The position numbers were made by a program, and so were the translations under genes. From Microcystis aeruginosa W13-11 (GTDB taxonomy: Bacteria > Cyanobacteriota > Cyanobacteriia > Cyanobacteriales > Microcystaceae): DNA of 37,939 bases. The notes under the pieces were generated by a model, which saw only the letters and a program-made list of their open reading frames with translations, ran no database searches and was not told the DNA's origin. Below are positions 7,801 to 16,966 of the stretch, piece after piece (position 1 is the first letter of the stretch; every line of letters begins with the position of its first letter). Location: assembly GCA_009995705.1 (NCBI GenBank), contig JAADBR010000052.1, forward strand, positions 1 to 37,939, in the 5' to 3' direction.

Positions 7801-10800
7801 ATGATGAAACCCGACTCGGATCATTTCTTTAACGAAGATCTCGAACAGTTGTTAGAGAGTTTAGAAGACAAAGACACCGACGGTGACGAGACCCTGGACG
7901 AACTCAGCTTTTTATTTGAGCCGAGTTCCCCGCCAGCGGCGAGGTATGGGACTTCTCTTGACCAAACCCTGTCCTTCTTGCCCTTAGAACAGGAATTAGC
8001 AGAACTTTTTGGCGATAGCATCAATTGGGAAGAAACCGCCACTAATGATCTTCATTCTACCCGTGGGACCGCTCCTAAGTCAGAACCAGAAGATGGGGAT
8101 GATCTGGAATCGCTGCTGCTAGAAAATGCAACAGTCCGGGACTCAGAAGCAATTATAACCATCAGCAACCCAAATTTTTACGACAGCCTCGAAGACTTAG
8201 AAGCTTTTCTGGAAAAACCCACTCCACCAGCGCAATCGCCACTGCCGGACATCTTTGAATCCCTAGAGGTCTTCCTCTCGGAATCCACAGCAGGGGAGCC
8301 GGTGGCGGCGACGGAACCTCTCCAACGGTTAGAATCACTGGAAATTGCCACGGAAAGCTCCCCAGAGCCTGAATTCAAGGATTTAGAAAAACTCCTCGAA
8401 GAAACCAATCCACCGGTCGGGTTAAATAAACCGCGTCCCCTTGTTGGTAAAGCTTTTGAACAGACGATGCGAGTGCCGATCAAACAATTGGACAACCTCA
8501 GCAATCTGATCGGGGAACTGGTGGTTAAACGCAATCGCCTTGAAAAGGAACAGGATCGCCTGCGTCTCTTTTTAGATAATTTGCTTAACCAAGTCCAAAA
8601 TCTCAGCGATGTGGGCGTTCGGATGCAGGATCTCTATGAAAGAAGCCTCCTAGAAGGGGCTTTACTGGCTAGTCGCAATGCTGGCGGTGCCATCGGTTAC
8701 GGTGGAGTTCAGGGAAAAAATCAGGGCAATTCGACTATGACTGGGGAACTAGATGCCCTAGAGATCGACCGTTTTACCGATTTCCATTTATTATCCCAAG
8801 AGATGATCGAATTGATCGTGCGCGTGCGAGAATCGGCCTGTGATCTTCAATTTGTCGTCGATGAAACCGATCAGGTGACGCGCAGTCTGCGACAGGCTAC
8901 CACCCAACTACAGGAAGGGATGACCAAATCGCGCATGGTTCCCTTTAGTCAAACTGCCGATCATCTACCCCGGGCAATTCGCAATATTTCCCTGAAACTG
9001 CACAAACAAGCCAAATTAAAAGTGGAAGGAGGGGGTGTTCTCATCGATCAGATGATCCTTGAACATCTCAATAGTCCCATGATCCATCTGGTCAACAATG
9101 CGATCACCCACGGCATTGAATCACCCGAAGAACGCCTGGCCAAAGGCAAAACTGTCCACGGTACGATCTCGATCCGGGCATTCCTACAGGGCAATCAAAC
9201 CGTGATCACCGTTAGTGATGATGGGGCCGGTATTGATGTTAATCTGGTTAAACTTAAGGCGATCGAAAAAGGCCTGTTCAGCGATCGGGAAGCTCAAAAC
9301 CTCAGTACCCAAGAAGTCTATGAAATTCTTTTTCATCCCGGTTTTAGTACCAAAGATCAGGCCGATGATTTTGCTGGTCGTGGGGTGGGTTTAGATGTGG
9401 TGCGTACCAGTTTAATCGATGTGCGCGGGACTGTGACTATTGACTCGGTACTGGGCAAAGGAACCACTTTTACCCTCCGTTTACCCCTAACCCTGAGTAT
9501 CTGTAAGGCCCTCTGTTGTGTTAGTAATCATGCTCGCATCGGTTTCTCCATGGACGGAGTGGAAGATGTGAGGGATTTCCGGGCCAGGGATATCCAAATG
9601 GATAGGGGGGGACGGCGCTGCGTTTTCTGGCAAAACACTTTACTACCTTTCCAACCCTTGAGCGATTTGCTTTCCTACAATCGACAACTTAGTCGCGGTA
9701 GTTTTTACACCAGCAAACAGGGGAAGGACTCTTTTGCGATCGTGATCCTGCGCGGTGGTAATAATCTCCTCGCGGTACAGGTGGATCGAGTGATCGGGGA
9801 ACAGGAGATCGTGATCAAACAGATCGAAGGACCGATTCCGAAAACGGCTGGGATTGCTGGGGCGACGGTTTTAGGCGATGGTACGGTGATGCCCGTCGGT
9901 GATGTGTTAGAGTTGATCGACATCGCCAGCGGTCGTCTGCGTATCGATAACGGTGGTCTTTGGCGCCAATCTGGACCGCCTGTAGATGTGGAAATTAGCC
10001 AAAAATCCGAGGCTATGGTTCTGATTGTCGATGATTCGATTACTGTTCGGGAATTGCTCTCTTTAAGCTTTAATAAAACTGGTTATCGTGTGGAACAGGC
10101 CCGGGATGGTCAAGAAGCTTGGGAAAAATTACGCGGTGGTTTGCCCTGTGATATCGTTTTCTGTGATATCGAGATGCCCCGCATGAATGGCCTGGAATTA
10201 CTGTCTAATTTGCAAAAATACCCCCGATTAGCGGCGATTCCCGTGGCTTTGTTGACTTCCCGAGGATCGGAACGTCATCGTCAGGTGGCGGCGAAATTAG
10301 GGGCTAGTGGTTATTTTACCAAGCCCTACACGGAAATAGATTTACTCTCGGCAGCTGAAAGAATGATTGCGGGGGAAGTGTTACTAGCTAATAGTATTAA
10401 AGCGACTCCTAATCAGCTTTCATGCTCCGATACAACGATTATTGATAGTGATTCCGCTAATTTGTTGGCACAATCGAGTCCTCTCGTCTTGATTGTCGAT
10501 GATTCGTTAATAGTGCGGGAAATGTTAGCGATTTCTTTGGTTAAAGCTGGTTATCGCATTGAACAGGCCCAGGATGGTTTAGAAGCATGGGAAAAATTAC
10601 AGGCCGGATTAGCTTGTGATCTGATTCTCTGCGATATCGAAATGCCTCGCCTGAATGGGTTAGAATTACTCTCTCGTCTGCAAGCGGATGAACAACTTCA
10701 GGGGATACCAGTAGCGATAATTACCTACCAAGGGACGCAAAAAATGCAGCATCTTGCCGCTGCTAAAGGGGCAAAAGGTTATTTTGTCAAGCCCTATATT

Positions 10801-10878
10801 GAGGATGTTTTACTTTCAGCAGCCCAACGTTTAATCGCTGGTGAGGTATTAATCCAGAAAGAAATTTCCCTGGATTAG
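7801..10878 (+). CDS. CheA-like hybrid histidine kinase lacking Hpt, with two C-terminal receivers (PilL-C-like)
   Basis: 1025 residues from ATG 7801 (GCAGGAAG 5 nt upstream; the TTG 39 bp earlier is weaker). Residues 1-215 are acidic, low-complexity repeats of DLE-like segments with no H-x-x-K-G phosphotransfer motif. CheA dimerisation region about 216-300, HATPase about 380-560 (N box LVNNAITHG near 430, G box GRGVGLDVV near 527), CheW-like domain about 565-715, receiver 1 about 738-865 and receiver 2 about 895-1015. Both receivers keep IVDDS, CDIEMPR and the KPY lysine and resemble each other closely, suggesting duplication. It should phosphorylate a histidine on another protein. Split PilL kinases of type IV pilus phototaxis systems have this form. 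No chemoreceptor or cheW gene is adjacent. Confidence 0.88.
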   Translation: MMKPDSDHFFNEDLEQLLESLEDKDTDGDETLDELSFLFEPSSPPAARYGTSLDQTLSFLPLEQELAELFGDSINWEETATNDLHSTRGTAPKSEPEDGDDLESLLLENATVRDSEAIITISNPNFYDSLEDLEAFLEKPTPPAQSPLPDIFESLEVFLSESTAGEPVAATEPLQRLESLEIATESSPEPEFKDLEKLLEETNPPVGLNKPRPLVGKAFEQTMRVPIKQLDNLSNLIGELVVKRNRLEKEQDRLRLFLDNLLNQVQNLSDVGVRMQDLYERSLLEGALLASRNAGGAIGYGGVQGKNQGNSTMTGELDALEIDRFTDFHLLSQEMIELIVRVRESACDLQFVVDETDQVTRSLRQATTQLQEGMTKSRMVPFSQTADHLPRAIRNISLKLHKQAKLKVEGGGVLIDQMILEHLNSPMIHLVNNAITHGIESPEERLAKGKTVHGTISIRAFLQGNQTVITVSDDGAGIDVNLVKLKAIEKGLFSDREAQNLSTQEVYEILFHPGFSTKDQADDFAGRGVGLDVVRTSLIDVRGTVTIDSVLGKGTTFTLRLPLTLSICKALCCVSNHARIGFSMDGVEDVRDFRARDIQMDRGGRRCVFWQNTLLPFQPLSDLLSYNRQLSRGSFYTSKQGKDSFAIVILRGGNNLLAVQVDRVIGEQEIVIKQIEGPIPKTAGIAGATVLGDGTVMPVGDVLELIDIASGRLRIDNGGLWRQSGPPVDVEISQKSEAMVLIVDDSITVRELLSLSFNKTGYRVEQARDGQEAWEKLRGGLPCDIVFCDIEMPRMNGLELLSNLQKYPRLAAIPVALLTSRGSERHRQVAAKLGASGYFTKPYTEIDLLSAAERMIAGEVLLANSIKATPNQLSCSDTTIIDSDSANLLAQSSPLVLIVDDSLIVREMLAISLVKAGYRIEQAQDGLEAWEKLQAGLACDLILCDIEMPRLNGLELLSRLQADEQLQGIPVAIITYQGTQKMQHLAAAKGAKGYFVKPYIEDVLLSAAQRLIAGEVLIQKEISLD

Positions 10879-11278
10879 CTGAGGTTAAGTAGCTGGTTAT
10901 AATCAAATTAAAAATGGATTTTAGGTTCGATCCCCCCTTAGTCCCTAGGGTTGATTCATTTAAATTAAGTACAACTGATACTAAATCCAGTTATTAAAAA
11001 CTGATTATTTATTGTCCGTTTTGCCTGAGTGCCTCTCTTGATATGTAGTCCACACTCAACGGATTTAGTATGATTTTGAGTAAATAAATTTGACTGAAGA
11101 TTCTCAAGTTTATCTTTTTCTAACCAAAAGAGTTAGTCACAATAATTAACCTTTAATCTTCTACCAATATTTATTATGAATAGATTGATAAAGCTTCTTA
11201 ACAAGCCACTAAAAGCCTATCTCTCTTGAAATTGTCTGAGAGTACATCCTATTAATTTAGCTAATTTTTCTGCTTCTT
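10879..11278. other. Intergenic, contains one small inverted-repeat element
   Basis: No coding frame. It holds the element at 10978-11071 described separately; the rest is A+T-rich and unrecognised. Confidence 0.4.
10978..11071. repeat. 94-bp element bounded by 11-bp inverted repeats, MITE-like
   Basis: Perfect inverted repeats ATACTAAATCC (10978-10988) and GGATTTAGTAT (11061-11071). The right arm with its flank (CTCAACGGATTTAGTATGA, 11055-11073) recurs exactly at 25023-25041, and a related CTAAATCCGCTGAGTA lies near 16844. ACAACTGATA also recurs (10971 and 25041). This marks a dispersed family of small non-coding elements. Confidence 0.6.
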
Positions 11279-11866
11279 ACGGGGAGCATCCCACTTGTGC
11301 AATAAGTATAAATGCTTAAGCGACCAAGAAAGCTACGCCTGGGGCTATAGCACCATTGAGATAAGCACAACGGAGCTTTAAATATTGTGGCACATTTTCC
11401 GCTTTCCACTGCGCTCCGACAATTTTCATCCAGCAATTCTGAGTTTAAGAAATGATAAGCATTTCAGTGCTCAGGAAGAAAGTATGGGGAAAATAGGCCA
11501 GCAATTCTAAATTCGCCCTGTAGCAAGGCTTTTGGGAGTTAGTTCGTATAATACGGGGTAAAATTCAATGGGATGACGAATTTCATTTTACGAGTCTTCG
11601 GGCTTTTGACGTGATAGTACACCCAAAGTTGCCCCAAAAATCCCCCGTTAAAATGTTCTGTAAATCCCTAAAAGGCTTGCTGTGTCTAAAACTGAGAATT
11701 GCTGAGGATTTTACCGATAGCTTGCAGATGTTCTTGTAATTGCAGTTCTTCTTGAGCATTCATGATGCCTACATCTGGTATGGTTAGTTTAGGGCTAATT
11801 ATCCTCTATCTCCCTCTTCCTAGCCATCAGCATTTATACTCATTACATATCTGGGATGCTCCCCGT
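11279..11866 (-). mobile_element. 588-bp decayed transposable element with 37-bp imperfect terminal inverted repeats
   Basis: The left end 11279-11315 and right end 11830-11866 are inverted copies over 37 bp with five mismatches; the outer 15 bp (ACGGGGAGCATCCCA) are perfect. No full transposase remains. On the minus strand, 11763-11686 encodes a 25-residue peptide (MNAQEELQLQEHLQAIGKIL and five more) that resembles the N-terminus of ISKra4-type transposases, then stops. An internal inverted repeat (CAGCAATTCTGAGTTT near 11432 and its near-complement at 11688) is also present. No clear target duplication. I infer an ISKra4-derived non-autonomous relic. Confidence 0.65.
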
Positions 11867-11889
11867 TGAACAAGGAATTTCCGATAGTG

Positions 11890-11945
11890 ATAGGTCAAGA
11901 ATCCCCCGTCACAGCGCAGCTTGACGGGGGGAGTATGTCAACTAT
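11890..11945 (+). mobile_element. Relic of an IS200/IS605-type right end forming a strong hairpin at the miaA start
   Basis: GAATC followed by CCCCCGTCA (11903-11911) and TGACGGGGG (11922-11930), with AGC/GCT pairing inside the loop, then GGAGTATGTCAACTATT. The order GAATC-hairpin-GGAG-TGTCAA is also seen at the tnpB end at the right window edge and at 33368-33400, so I read it as the right terminus of an IS200/IS605-like element whose body is gone. The miaA ATG at 11935 lies inside it, 4 nt after the stem. Confidence 0.6.
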
Positions 11946-12870
11946 TCTGATTGTTATTTGTGGGGCAACTGCCACAGGAAAATCCAGTTTAGCCCTACAA
12001 TTGGCCGAAAAGTTTAATTCAGTAATTCTCAGTGCCGATTCCCGACAAATCTATCGAGAATTTAATATTGGTACTGCTAAACCTAGCTTAGAAGAATGTC
12101 AGCGGATTCCCCATTATCTAATTGATATTTGTGATCCTCAAGATAATTTTACCCTAGCACAGTACCAAGAACAGGCTGAGGATTTAATCAGCAATCTCCA
12201 CTATTCTCCCCTGTTTTTGGTCGGTGGTACGGGACTTTATATCAAGTCCATTGTCAAAGGTTTAAAAATACCGAGGGTTTCTCCTCAAGCGGATTTAAGA
12301 CGGCAATTACAAGCTTTAGGACAATCCTATCTTTATCAAATTCTGATGCAGGTAGATGAAGAGGCCGCTAAAAAAATTCATCCCCATGATCAGGTCAGGA
12401 CTTTACGCGCTTTAGAGGTTTTTTATGTGACAAGAATACCTATCTCTAGTCAGCAGGGAGAAAATCCCCCCACTTATCCGATTTTACAAATTGGTTTAGA
12501 CTGTTCCCCAGAAAGTTTAGACAAGCGGATCACTGTTCGTACTCATCAAATGATCACAAGGGGATTAGTAGCAGAGGTGCAGAATTTGGGGGATAAGTAC
12601 GGTTGGGATTTGCCACTTTTGCAGACTTTGGGTTATGCAGAGATGAAGCAATATCTCCTCGGAGAAATTTCTTTAGAACAGGCGATCAATCTAATTATCC
12701 TCCACACCCACCAATTTGCCAAACGTCAGCGCACTTGGTTTCGTGCCGATGCTGATATTGTCTGGTTTCCCGTCGATAAAGAAAATTTATTGGAATTGGT
12801 GGAACGAAAAATTATTTTGTTTCTTGAGGGGTTGTCAAGGCCCGATATAAAAACACATCATCCTGATTAA
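11935..12870 (+). CDS. miaA: tRNA dimethylallyltransferase MiaA
   Basis: 311 residues. P-loop GATATGKSS at residues 9-17, ADSRQIYREFNIGTAKPS near 35-52, GGTGLYIKS near 95 and a C-terminal LGYAEM-to-RTWFR segment identify MiaA, which transfers dimethylallyl from DMAPP to N6 of A37 in tRNAs reading UNN codons. The start is uncertain: ATG 11935 sits 4 nt after a long hairpin of mobile-element origin with purines too close to act as a normal ribosome-binding site. An in-frame GTG at 11887 with AAGGA 10 nt upstream would add 16 residues translated through the hairpin. The 3' end overlaps the convergent DUF2079 gene by 59 bp. Confidence 0.93.
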   Translation: MSTILIVICGATATGKSSLALQLAEKFNSVILSADSRQIYREFNIGTAKPSLEECQRIPHYLIDICDPQDNFTLAQYQEQAEDLISNLHYSPLFLVGGTGLYIKSIVKGLKIPRVSPQADLRRQLQALGQSYLYQILMQVDEEAAKKIHPHDQVRTLRALEVFYVTRIPISSQQGENPPTYPILQIGLDCSPESLDKRITVRTHQMITRGLVAEVQNLGDKYGWDLPLLQTLGYAEMKQYLLGEISLEQAINLIILHTHQFAKRQRTWFRADADIVWFPVDKENLLELVERKIILFLEGLSRPDIKTHHPD

Positions 12871-14218
12871 AGATTAACTGAAAGTTCTCATTTTGATTCA
12901 GTTTATTTAAGTGATCATCAATTAGTTCTGGTGAACTAGACCAACCAGGATGACGGCGATCAAGTAGAATATAATTAAATTGATTTAAATCCAGGGACTG
13001 GGAACCTTCGATCGCTAATTTGATCATTTCCCGATGGGTAAGATGGGGGGCAATTCTAGAAGTAGTCAAGACACTCTCACTGGTGGTAATTTGAGTAAGA
13101 GCTTTTTGGGTGGCAGACCAAGTATCGAGTGAATTTAAATACAGTGACCAAAAATAGCCGTATTTAGCTAGGGCAAAAAAGGCAATAATTGCCCAAGTAA
13201 TTATCCATTTAGGTTTTTTTAACCAGTTACCATTATGGGCTAAAGTGGCGATAACCGCTAGAAATAAAAAGGGCAAAATTGGCAGGGAATATTGAGTAGT
13301 TAAGTTTTTTTGTGGGGCATGATCTGCTAATAAATTTAAAGCGATTGCGGGAATAGCGGCAATTATTGGGGTAGAATAGCGCCAAGATAAACCCCAAACT
13401 AAGGGAATAATTAATAGGATGAGGTATTCTAGATTATTGCCAGTAAAGATTTTTCCTAAGACAAGATCGGGTTTGAGGAAAAGATTAAAGATAATTGCTG
13501 GCAAACTATCTCCTAGATAACTATATCGAGAATCAGCCATTTCAATGACTGCCGATTTTCCTGTCAGGAGAGGGATTAATAATTTCGTGGTGATAATAAA
13601 CCAAAGAATGCCGCTAATCATAGCAATTATTCCTGGGATTTTTTTCTTTTCCCAGACAAGTAACCAGATACCCATTCCCAACAATGTTAAAGAGAGAATT
13701 GCTTTACAACCGAGAATAATAATGATTCCTAGACAAAATCCCCAGCGATTATTTAATCTTGCCGCTAAAACCGTCCAAAAAATGGCTGGCACTGCGATAA
13801 CTTCCGGATGAAAATCAAAGAGATTAACATTAAAAATCAGGGGATAGAGCAGATAAACTAAGGCTAATGTATAAGCTTGTTTTTCTTTTAATCCCGCTTC
13901 TATTGCCAATTGCCAGAGGGGAAAAACGGCAAGGGAAAGGGAAAAAGCTTGTAAGAAAAGCAGCCAATAAACCCTAGGATAAATTTTATAAAGTAAGGCT
14001 ATAGGATAGAGAATAAAAGCGATATGATCGCCTAAGATATGGTAGCCAACAAAAGATATAATCGGTGGTTTAGCTTGAGAAATTAAGTAAACTCCCTGAT
14101 CGAACCAACCAAGATCAAGAGCATTGGATTGAAATAAAATATGTCTGATAGCACTGCAAATAAACAGGATTATTGTAGCGCAAACAATTAACCAAAATAA
14201 ATCATTTTTTTTGTGCAT
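12812..14218 (-). CDS. DUF2079 polytopic membrane protein
   Basis: 468 residues with about eleven or twelve hydrophobic helices and the DUF2079 N-terminal pattern (LDLGWFDQGVYLISQ near residue 35, GYHILGDHIAFILYPIALLY near 58, FDFHPEVIAVPAIFW near 125). The fold resembles GT-C membrane glycosyltransferases, with acidic residues early in the first luminal loop, but no activity is established for the family. It ends a minus-strand operon after a periplasmic solute-binding protein (12-bp gap) and an AI-2E-type transporter. Its 3' end overlaps that of miaA by 59 bp, so the two convergent transcripts must overlap. Confidence 0.85.
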   Translation of the reverse strand: MHKKNDLFWLIVCATIILFICSAIRHILFQSNALDLGWFDQGVYLISQAKPPIISFVGYHILGDHIAFILYPIALLYKIYPRVYWLLFLQAFSLSLAVFPLWQLAIEAGLKEKQAYTLALVYLLYPLIFNVNLFDFHPEVIAVPAIFWTVLAARLNNRWGFCLGIIIILGCKAILSLTLLGMGIWLLVWEKKKIPGIIAMISGILWFIITTKLLIPLLTGKSAVIEMADSRYSYLGDSLPAIIFNLFLKPDLVLGKIFTGNNLEYLILLIIPLVWGLSWRYSTPIIAAIPAIALNLLADHAPQKNLTTQYSLPILPFLFLAVIATLAHNGNWLKKPKWIITWAIIAFFALAKYGYFWSLYLNSLDTWSATQKALTQITTSESVLTTSRIAPHLTHREMIKLAIEGSQSLDLNQFNYILLDRRHPGWSSSPELIDDHLNKLNQNENFQLIFNQDDVFLYRALTTPQETK

Positions 14219-14230
14219 AATCGTTAAGTT

Positions 14231-15088
14231 TTACTGGGATTTTTTGGGACTATTACGACAATACTGCCAAGTATCTCTAAAATAAGAAGCAACTTCAGTA
14301 AACCATTTTTTAAAAATATTTCTGTTCTCGCTGGTGACGATAACCCCATTAATAAACTCTTGCCATTGGGGATCATTAGCGGGAAGAATAAAACCATAAT
14401 AATCACAATTTAAAGGATTGGGGGGGATAAGTTGATAATCTTTTCCTAGGGATAAACCGAGAATGACAGCTTCTCCAATTAGCAGAATTCCATCACTAGC
14501 AAAAGCATCTATTCTATTCCTTCTCAAACTTTGAATACCCCGCAGTCTTCCCGTCACTCCTTGAAATTCTTGATAGGCAGCAAGAGGATATTTTTGTCTT
14601 AATAATTCTTGAGTGGTGGTATCTCGCAAAACTCCAATACTTATACCTTCTAAGGACGAAGAAAAGTTAAAATTATTCTGATTATCACTCCGAACTAAAA
14701 ACTGAGTTCCCGTCACAAAAAAAGGACGAGAAAAACTGACACCATCAGGTATATTTTTTCTGATACTATTTGGACCACACTCAAAATCAACGGTTTTATT
14801 TTCCAATAACTGGAAGCGATTAAATAAAGTCGATTTATAAATTTTGACACTGATGATTTGGAGGTTTAATTTGTGCTTAAGTTCCTCTCTGAGCAATTGG
14901 ATAAAATCTAAGCACAATCCCTGTAAATTATTATTACTATCTCGATAGCCAAACGGAATCGCATCTTCTCTCATAGCTACTTCTAATAATCCCGTGCGTT
15001 TAATTTTTTCTAGCACTGTTTCAGACTTAGCTGGGAGAGCAGCAAAAACATTAGATAAAATAACGAGAGTAAGAATGATTAATTTCAT
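14231..15088 (-). CDS. Family 3 extracellular solute-binding protein (amino-acid ABC type)
   Basis: 285 residues. Residues 1-22 are a signal peptide ending near PAKS. The rest is a periplasmic binding fold of PF00497: TGLLEVAMREDAIPFGYRD near 32, LCLDFIQLLREEL near 58, DFECGPNSIRKNIPDGVSFS near 100 and GISIGVLRDTTTQELLRQ near 148. Such proteins usually capture polar amino acids for an ABC importer, but no permease or ATPase gene is adjacent, so it may be an orphan receptor for a distant transporter or a sensor. It sits between the AI-2E-type gene (18-bp gap) and DUF2079, likely in one transcript. Confidence 0.85.
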   Translation of the reverse strand: MKLIILTLVILSNVFAALPAKSETVLEKIKRTGLLEVAMREDAIPFGYRDSNNNLQGLCLDFIQLLREELKHKLNLQIISVKIYKSTLFNRFQLLENKTVDFECGPNSIRKNIPDGVSFSRPFFVTGTQFLVRSDNQNNFNFSSSLEGISIGVLRDTTTQELLRQKYPLAAYQEFQGVTGRLRGIQSLRRNRIDAFASDGILLIGEAVILGLSLGKDYQLIPPNPLNCDYYGFILPANDPQWQEFINGVIVTSENRNIFKKWFTEVASYFRDTWQYCRNSPKKSQ

Positions 15089-15106
15089 GGTTTTTACCGA
15101 GATTAT

Positions 15107-16144
15107 TTAAGATTTGTTATGGACTTGATCCCACTGATCTAAAATGTCTTTGAATAATAATTCATCTAACCATGTTTTTACTACCACTGTCAAAGGTAAA
15201 GCCAATAATAAACCTAAGATGCCAAACATTTGAGCGAAGAAAATTTGAGCGATTAGGGTAATTGCCGGTAGCAAAGATACCTGTTTAGCCATGACAGTGG
15301 GTGTCAATAAATAACTTTCGACATTTTGGATAATAAAATAGAGAATCAGAATAGCGACAATTTTCCAAGGTGCATCGATAACAGCAATGAGGATCGGAAA
15401 AATTACACTAGCAGTCGGTCCGATATTAGGGATAAAATTGAGCAATCCTGCTAGGATAGCATGAACGAGAACTAGATTAATTTGTAGAAGAAAAAGACCG
15501 AACCCACTTAATAATCCTACCATAGTTGAACTAATGGCAATTCCCAACAACCAATTACCTAAACCCGCTTCCGATAGGGTAAGAATTTCCTCAGCACGAC
15601 GACGATAGAAGTTAGGAAATAATTTTAAGAAAGCTTGTCGATAGGGTTGGGGGTTGGCTAACATCATCATTGCTAACACCAGCACGAATAATAATTGCAA
15701 AATTGCCGCAACTGAGTTAGAAAAGAAAGTAAAAAAGTTACTAAAAACAAAAGTTCCTAAAGGTTGTAACTGCTGGACTAAATCAGTTAAATTAGGTAGG
15801 GATGGCAACCAATCAAATTGAAATTGTTGTCGCCATTGAATCGAGTTATTGCGGACTAAATTCCAAGCTTGCGGTAAAAGTTCAATTAATTTTTGAAACT
15901 GTTCGATAAAGGGGGGAACAATAATTATAAAAAATAAAATCACAATTCCCAGACTCGTCAGCAGGGTAATTAAAATAGCCAAACCCCTTTTAATCCCTAA
16001 TCTCTGCAATCCTTTCACACATCTATTTAAGGCTACGGTAAACACGATCGCCATAAAAATCAATAATAACAGCTGTCGAATCTGCCACAATACATAAAGA
16101 GCCATTATTAAACAGATAAACCCCAACCACTGACCAAATTTCAC
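15107..16144 (-). CDS. AI-2E family transporter (PF01594, UPF0118)
   Basis: 345 residues with paired N-terminal helices, a soluble segment at about 80-140 (IIVPPFIEQFQKLIELLPQA), then about five more helices including the conserved LLNFIPNIGPTASVIFPI near 238 and a C-terminal LALPLTVVVKTWLDELL. These are the hallmarks of the AI-2E/PerM/TqsA family, whose members export autoinducer-2, act as Na+/H+ antiporters or have unknown substrates; none can be chosen here. It leads the three-gene minus-strand operon; its promoter should lie just right of 16144. Confidence 0.9.
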   Translation of the reverse strand: MKFGQWLGFICLIMALYVLWQIRQLLLLIFMAIVFTVALNRCVKGLQRLGIKRGLAILITLLTSLGIVILFFIIIVPPFIEQFQKLIELLPQAWNLVRNNSIQWRQQFQFDWLPSLPNLTDLVQQLQPLGTFVFSNFFTFFSNSVAAILQLLFVLVLAMMMLANPQPYRQAFLKLFPNFYRRRAEEILTLSEAGLGNWLLGIAISSTMVGLLSGFGLFLLQINLVLVHAILAGLLNFIPNIGPTASVIFPILIAVIDAPWKIVAILILYFIIQNVESYLLTPTVMAKQVSLLPAITLIAQIFFAQMFGILGLLLALPLTVVVKTWLDELLFKDILDQWDQVHNKS

Positions 16145-16244
16145 GACCTTAATTTATCCTATCGGGACAAATTTTATCATACAGCAGTCAGCCGTCAGTG
16201 GTCAGGATTCAGTATTCAGGAGATTATTTTTATTTATTCTCTCC

Positions 16245-16300
16245 ATCTCCCCATTCCCCCACTTCCCCACTTCCCCACTTCCCCACTTCCCCACCTCCCC
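16245..16300. repeat. Short tandem repeat of a 9-10 bp CCCCACTTC unit
   Basis: About four copies of CCCCACTTCC-like units in tandem between the AI-2E-type gene and psbM, in a pyrimidine-rich tract. Such tracts vary in copy number by slippage and may be useful for strain typing. Confidence 0.8.
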
Positions 16301-16389
16301 TTTCAAATCAGCAACGCCTTGGCTTCTCCAGGATGATATTCTAGGAGTTAATCTTTATGTAAATCCGTTGTCACAGAGGGAGTTAACTC

Positions 16390-16497
16390 ATGCAAGTAAA
16401 TAATCTCGGCTTTATCGCTAGTATCCTATTCGTCCTAGTCCCCACCGTTTTCCTCTTGATTCTGTTTATCCAAACCAGAGAGGAAACCGAGGGTTAA
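16390..16497 (+). CDS. psbM: Photosystem II reaction centre protein M
   Basis: 35 residues (MQVNNLGFIASILFVLVPTV, then a hydrophobic run and QTREETEG), which matches PsbM in length, single transmembrane helix (about 6-27) and short charged C-terminus. PsbM lies at the dimer interface of photosystem II in the thylakoid membrane and helps stabilise the dimer and the QB site. A GAGGGAG ribosome-binding site lies about 8 nt before the ATG. It stands alone, with two hairpins that could terminate transcription downstream (16625 and 16764). Confidence 0.95.
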   Translation: MQVNNLGFIASILFVLVPTVFLLILFIQTREETEG

Positions 16498-16624
16498 ATT
16501 CCTTCCCTATCCAGGGTAAGCGCATCTTAACAAGCCTTGACAAAATGAACTTTATGTGAGTTGCTTACCCAGAGAGCGATTCAGGCATATTTGAGGAGAA
16601 TTGGCCATCTCAATTGTTAAGCAA

Positions 16625-16647
16625 AAATCGACCAAATGGGTCGATTT
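16625..16647 (+). terminator. Hairpin downstream of psbM, possible terminator or RNA element
   Basis: Perfect 9-bp stem AAATCGACC/GGTCGATTT with a 5-nt loop, 128 bp after psbM. Only a weak T run follows, so termination is uncertain. Confidence 0.4.
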
Positions 16648-16763
16648 CGTAACTATTTTGATTGACTGGTATCACTTGAAATGCTCACGCGGATCACAAA
16701 GTTGGCCAATTGTCAATAGCGTTTGAGAGGCTCTCACCCTGCTTCCCTATCCCTATTCTCCCT

Positions 16764-16804
16764 AAAAACCCCGGTGATTTCTGGAAGTCATGCGGGGTTT
16801 TTCC
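16764..16804 (+). terminator. Rho-independent terminator downstream of psbM
   Basis: Perfect 10-bp stem AAAAACCCCG/CGGGGTTTTT with a 19-nt loop, ending in a T run. It can work in either direction; on the plus strand it would end transcripts from psbM. Confidence 0.7.
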
Positions 16805-16966
16805 CTTGAATTAGCGGAAAATGCCAGTTTCGTCACCTGATCCTAAATCCGCTGAGTATAGGCTACTTATGAGGACAGGCACTTATGCAGGAGGCAAGAG
16901 GCAAAAGGGTGAATAAATAGGGTGATTTCTGATCAAGAAGATGCCTGATAGATTAAAGTAGGAGAA

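Noticed and set aside
16245..16300. Possible CRISPR or regulatory array
   Set aside because: Units of about 10 bp without spacers: a simple tandem repeat.
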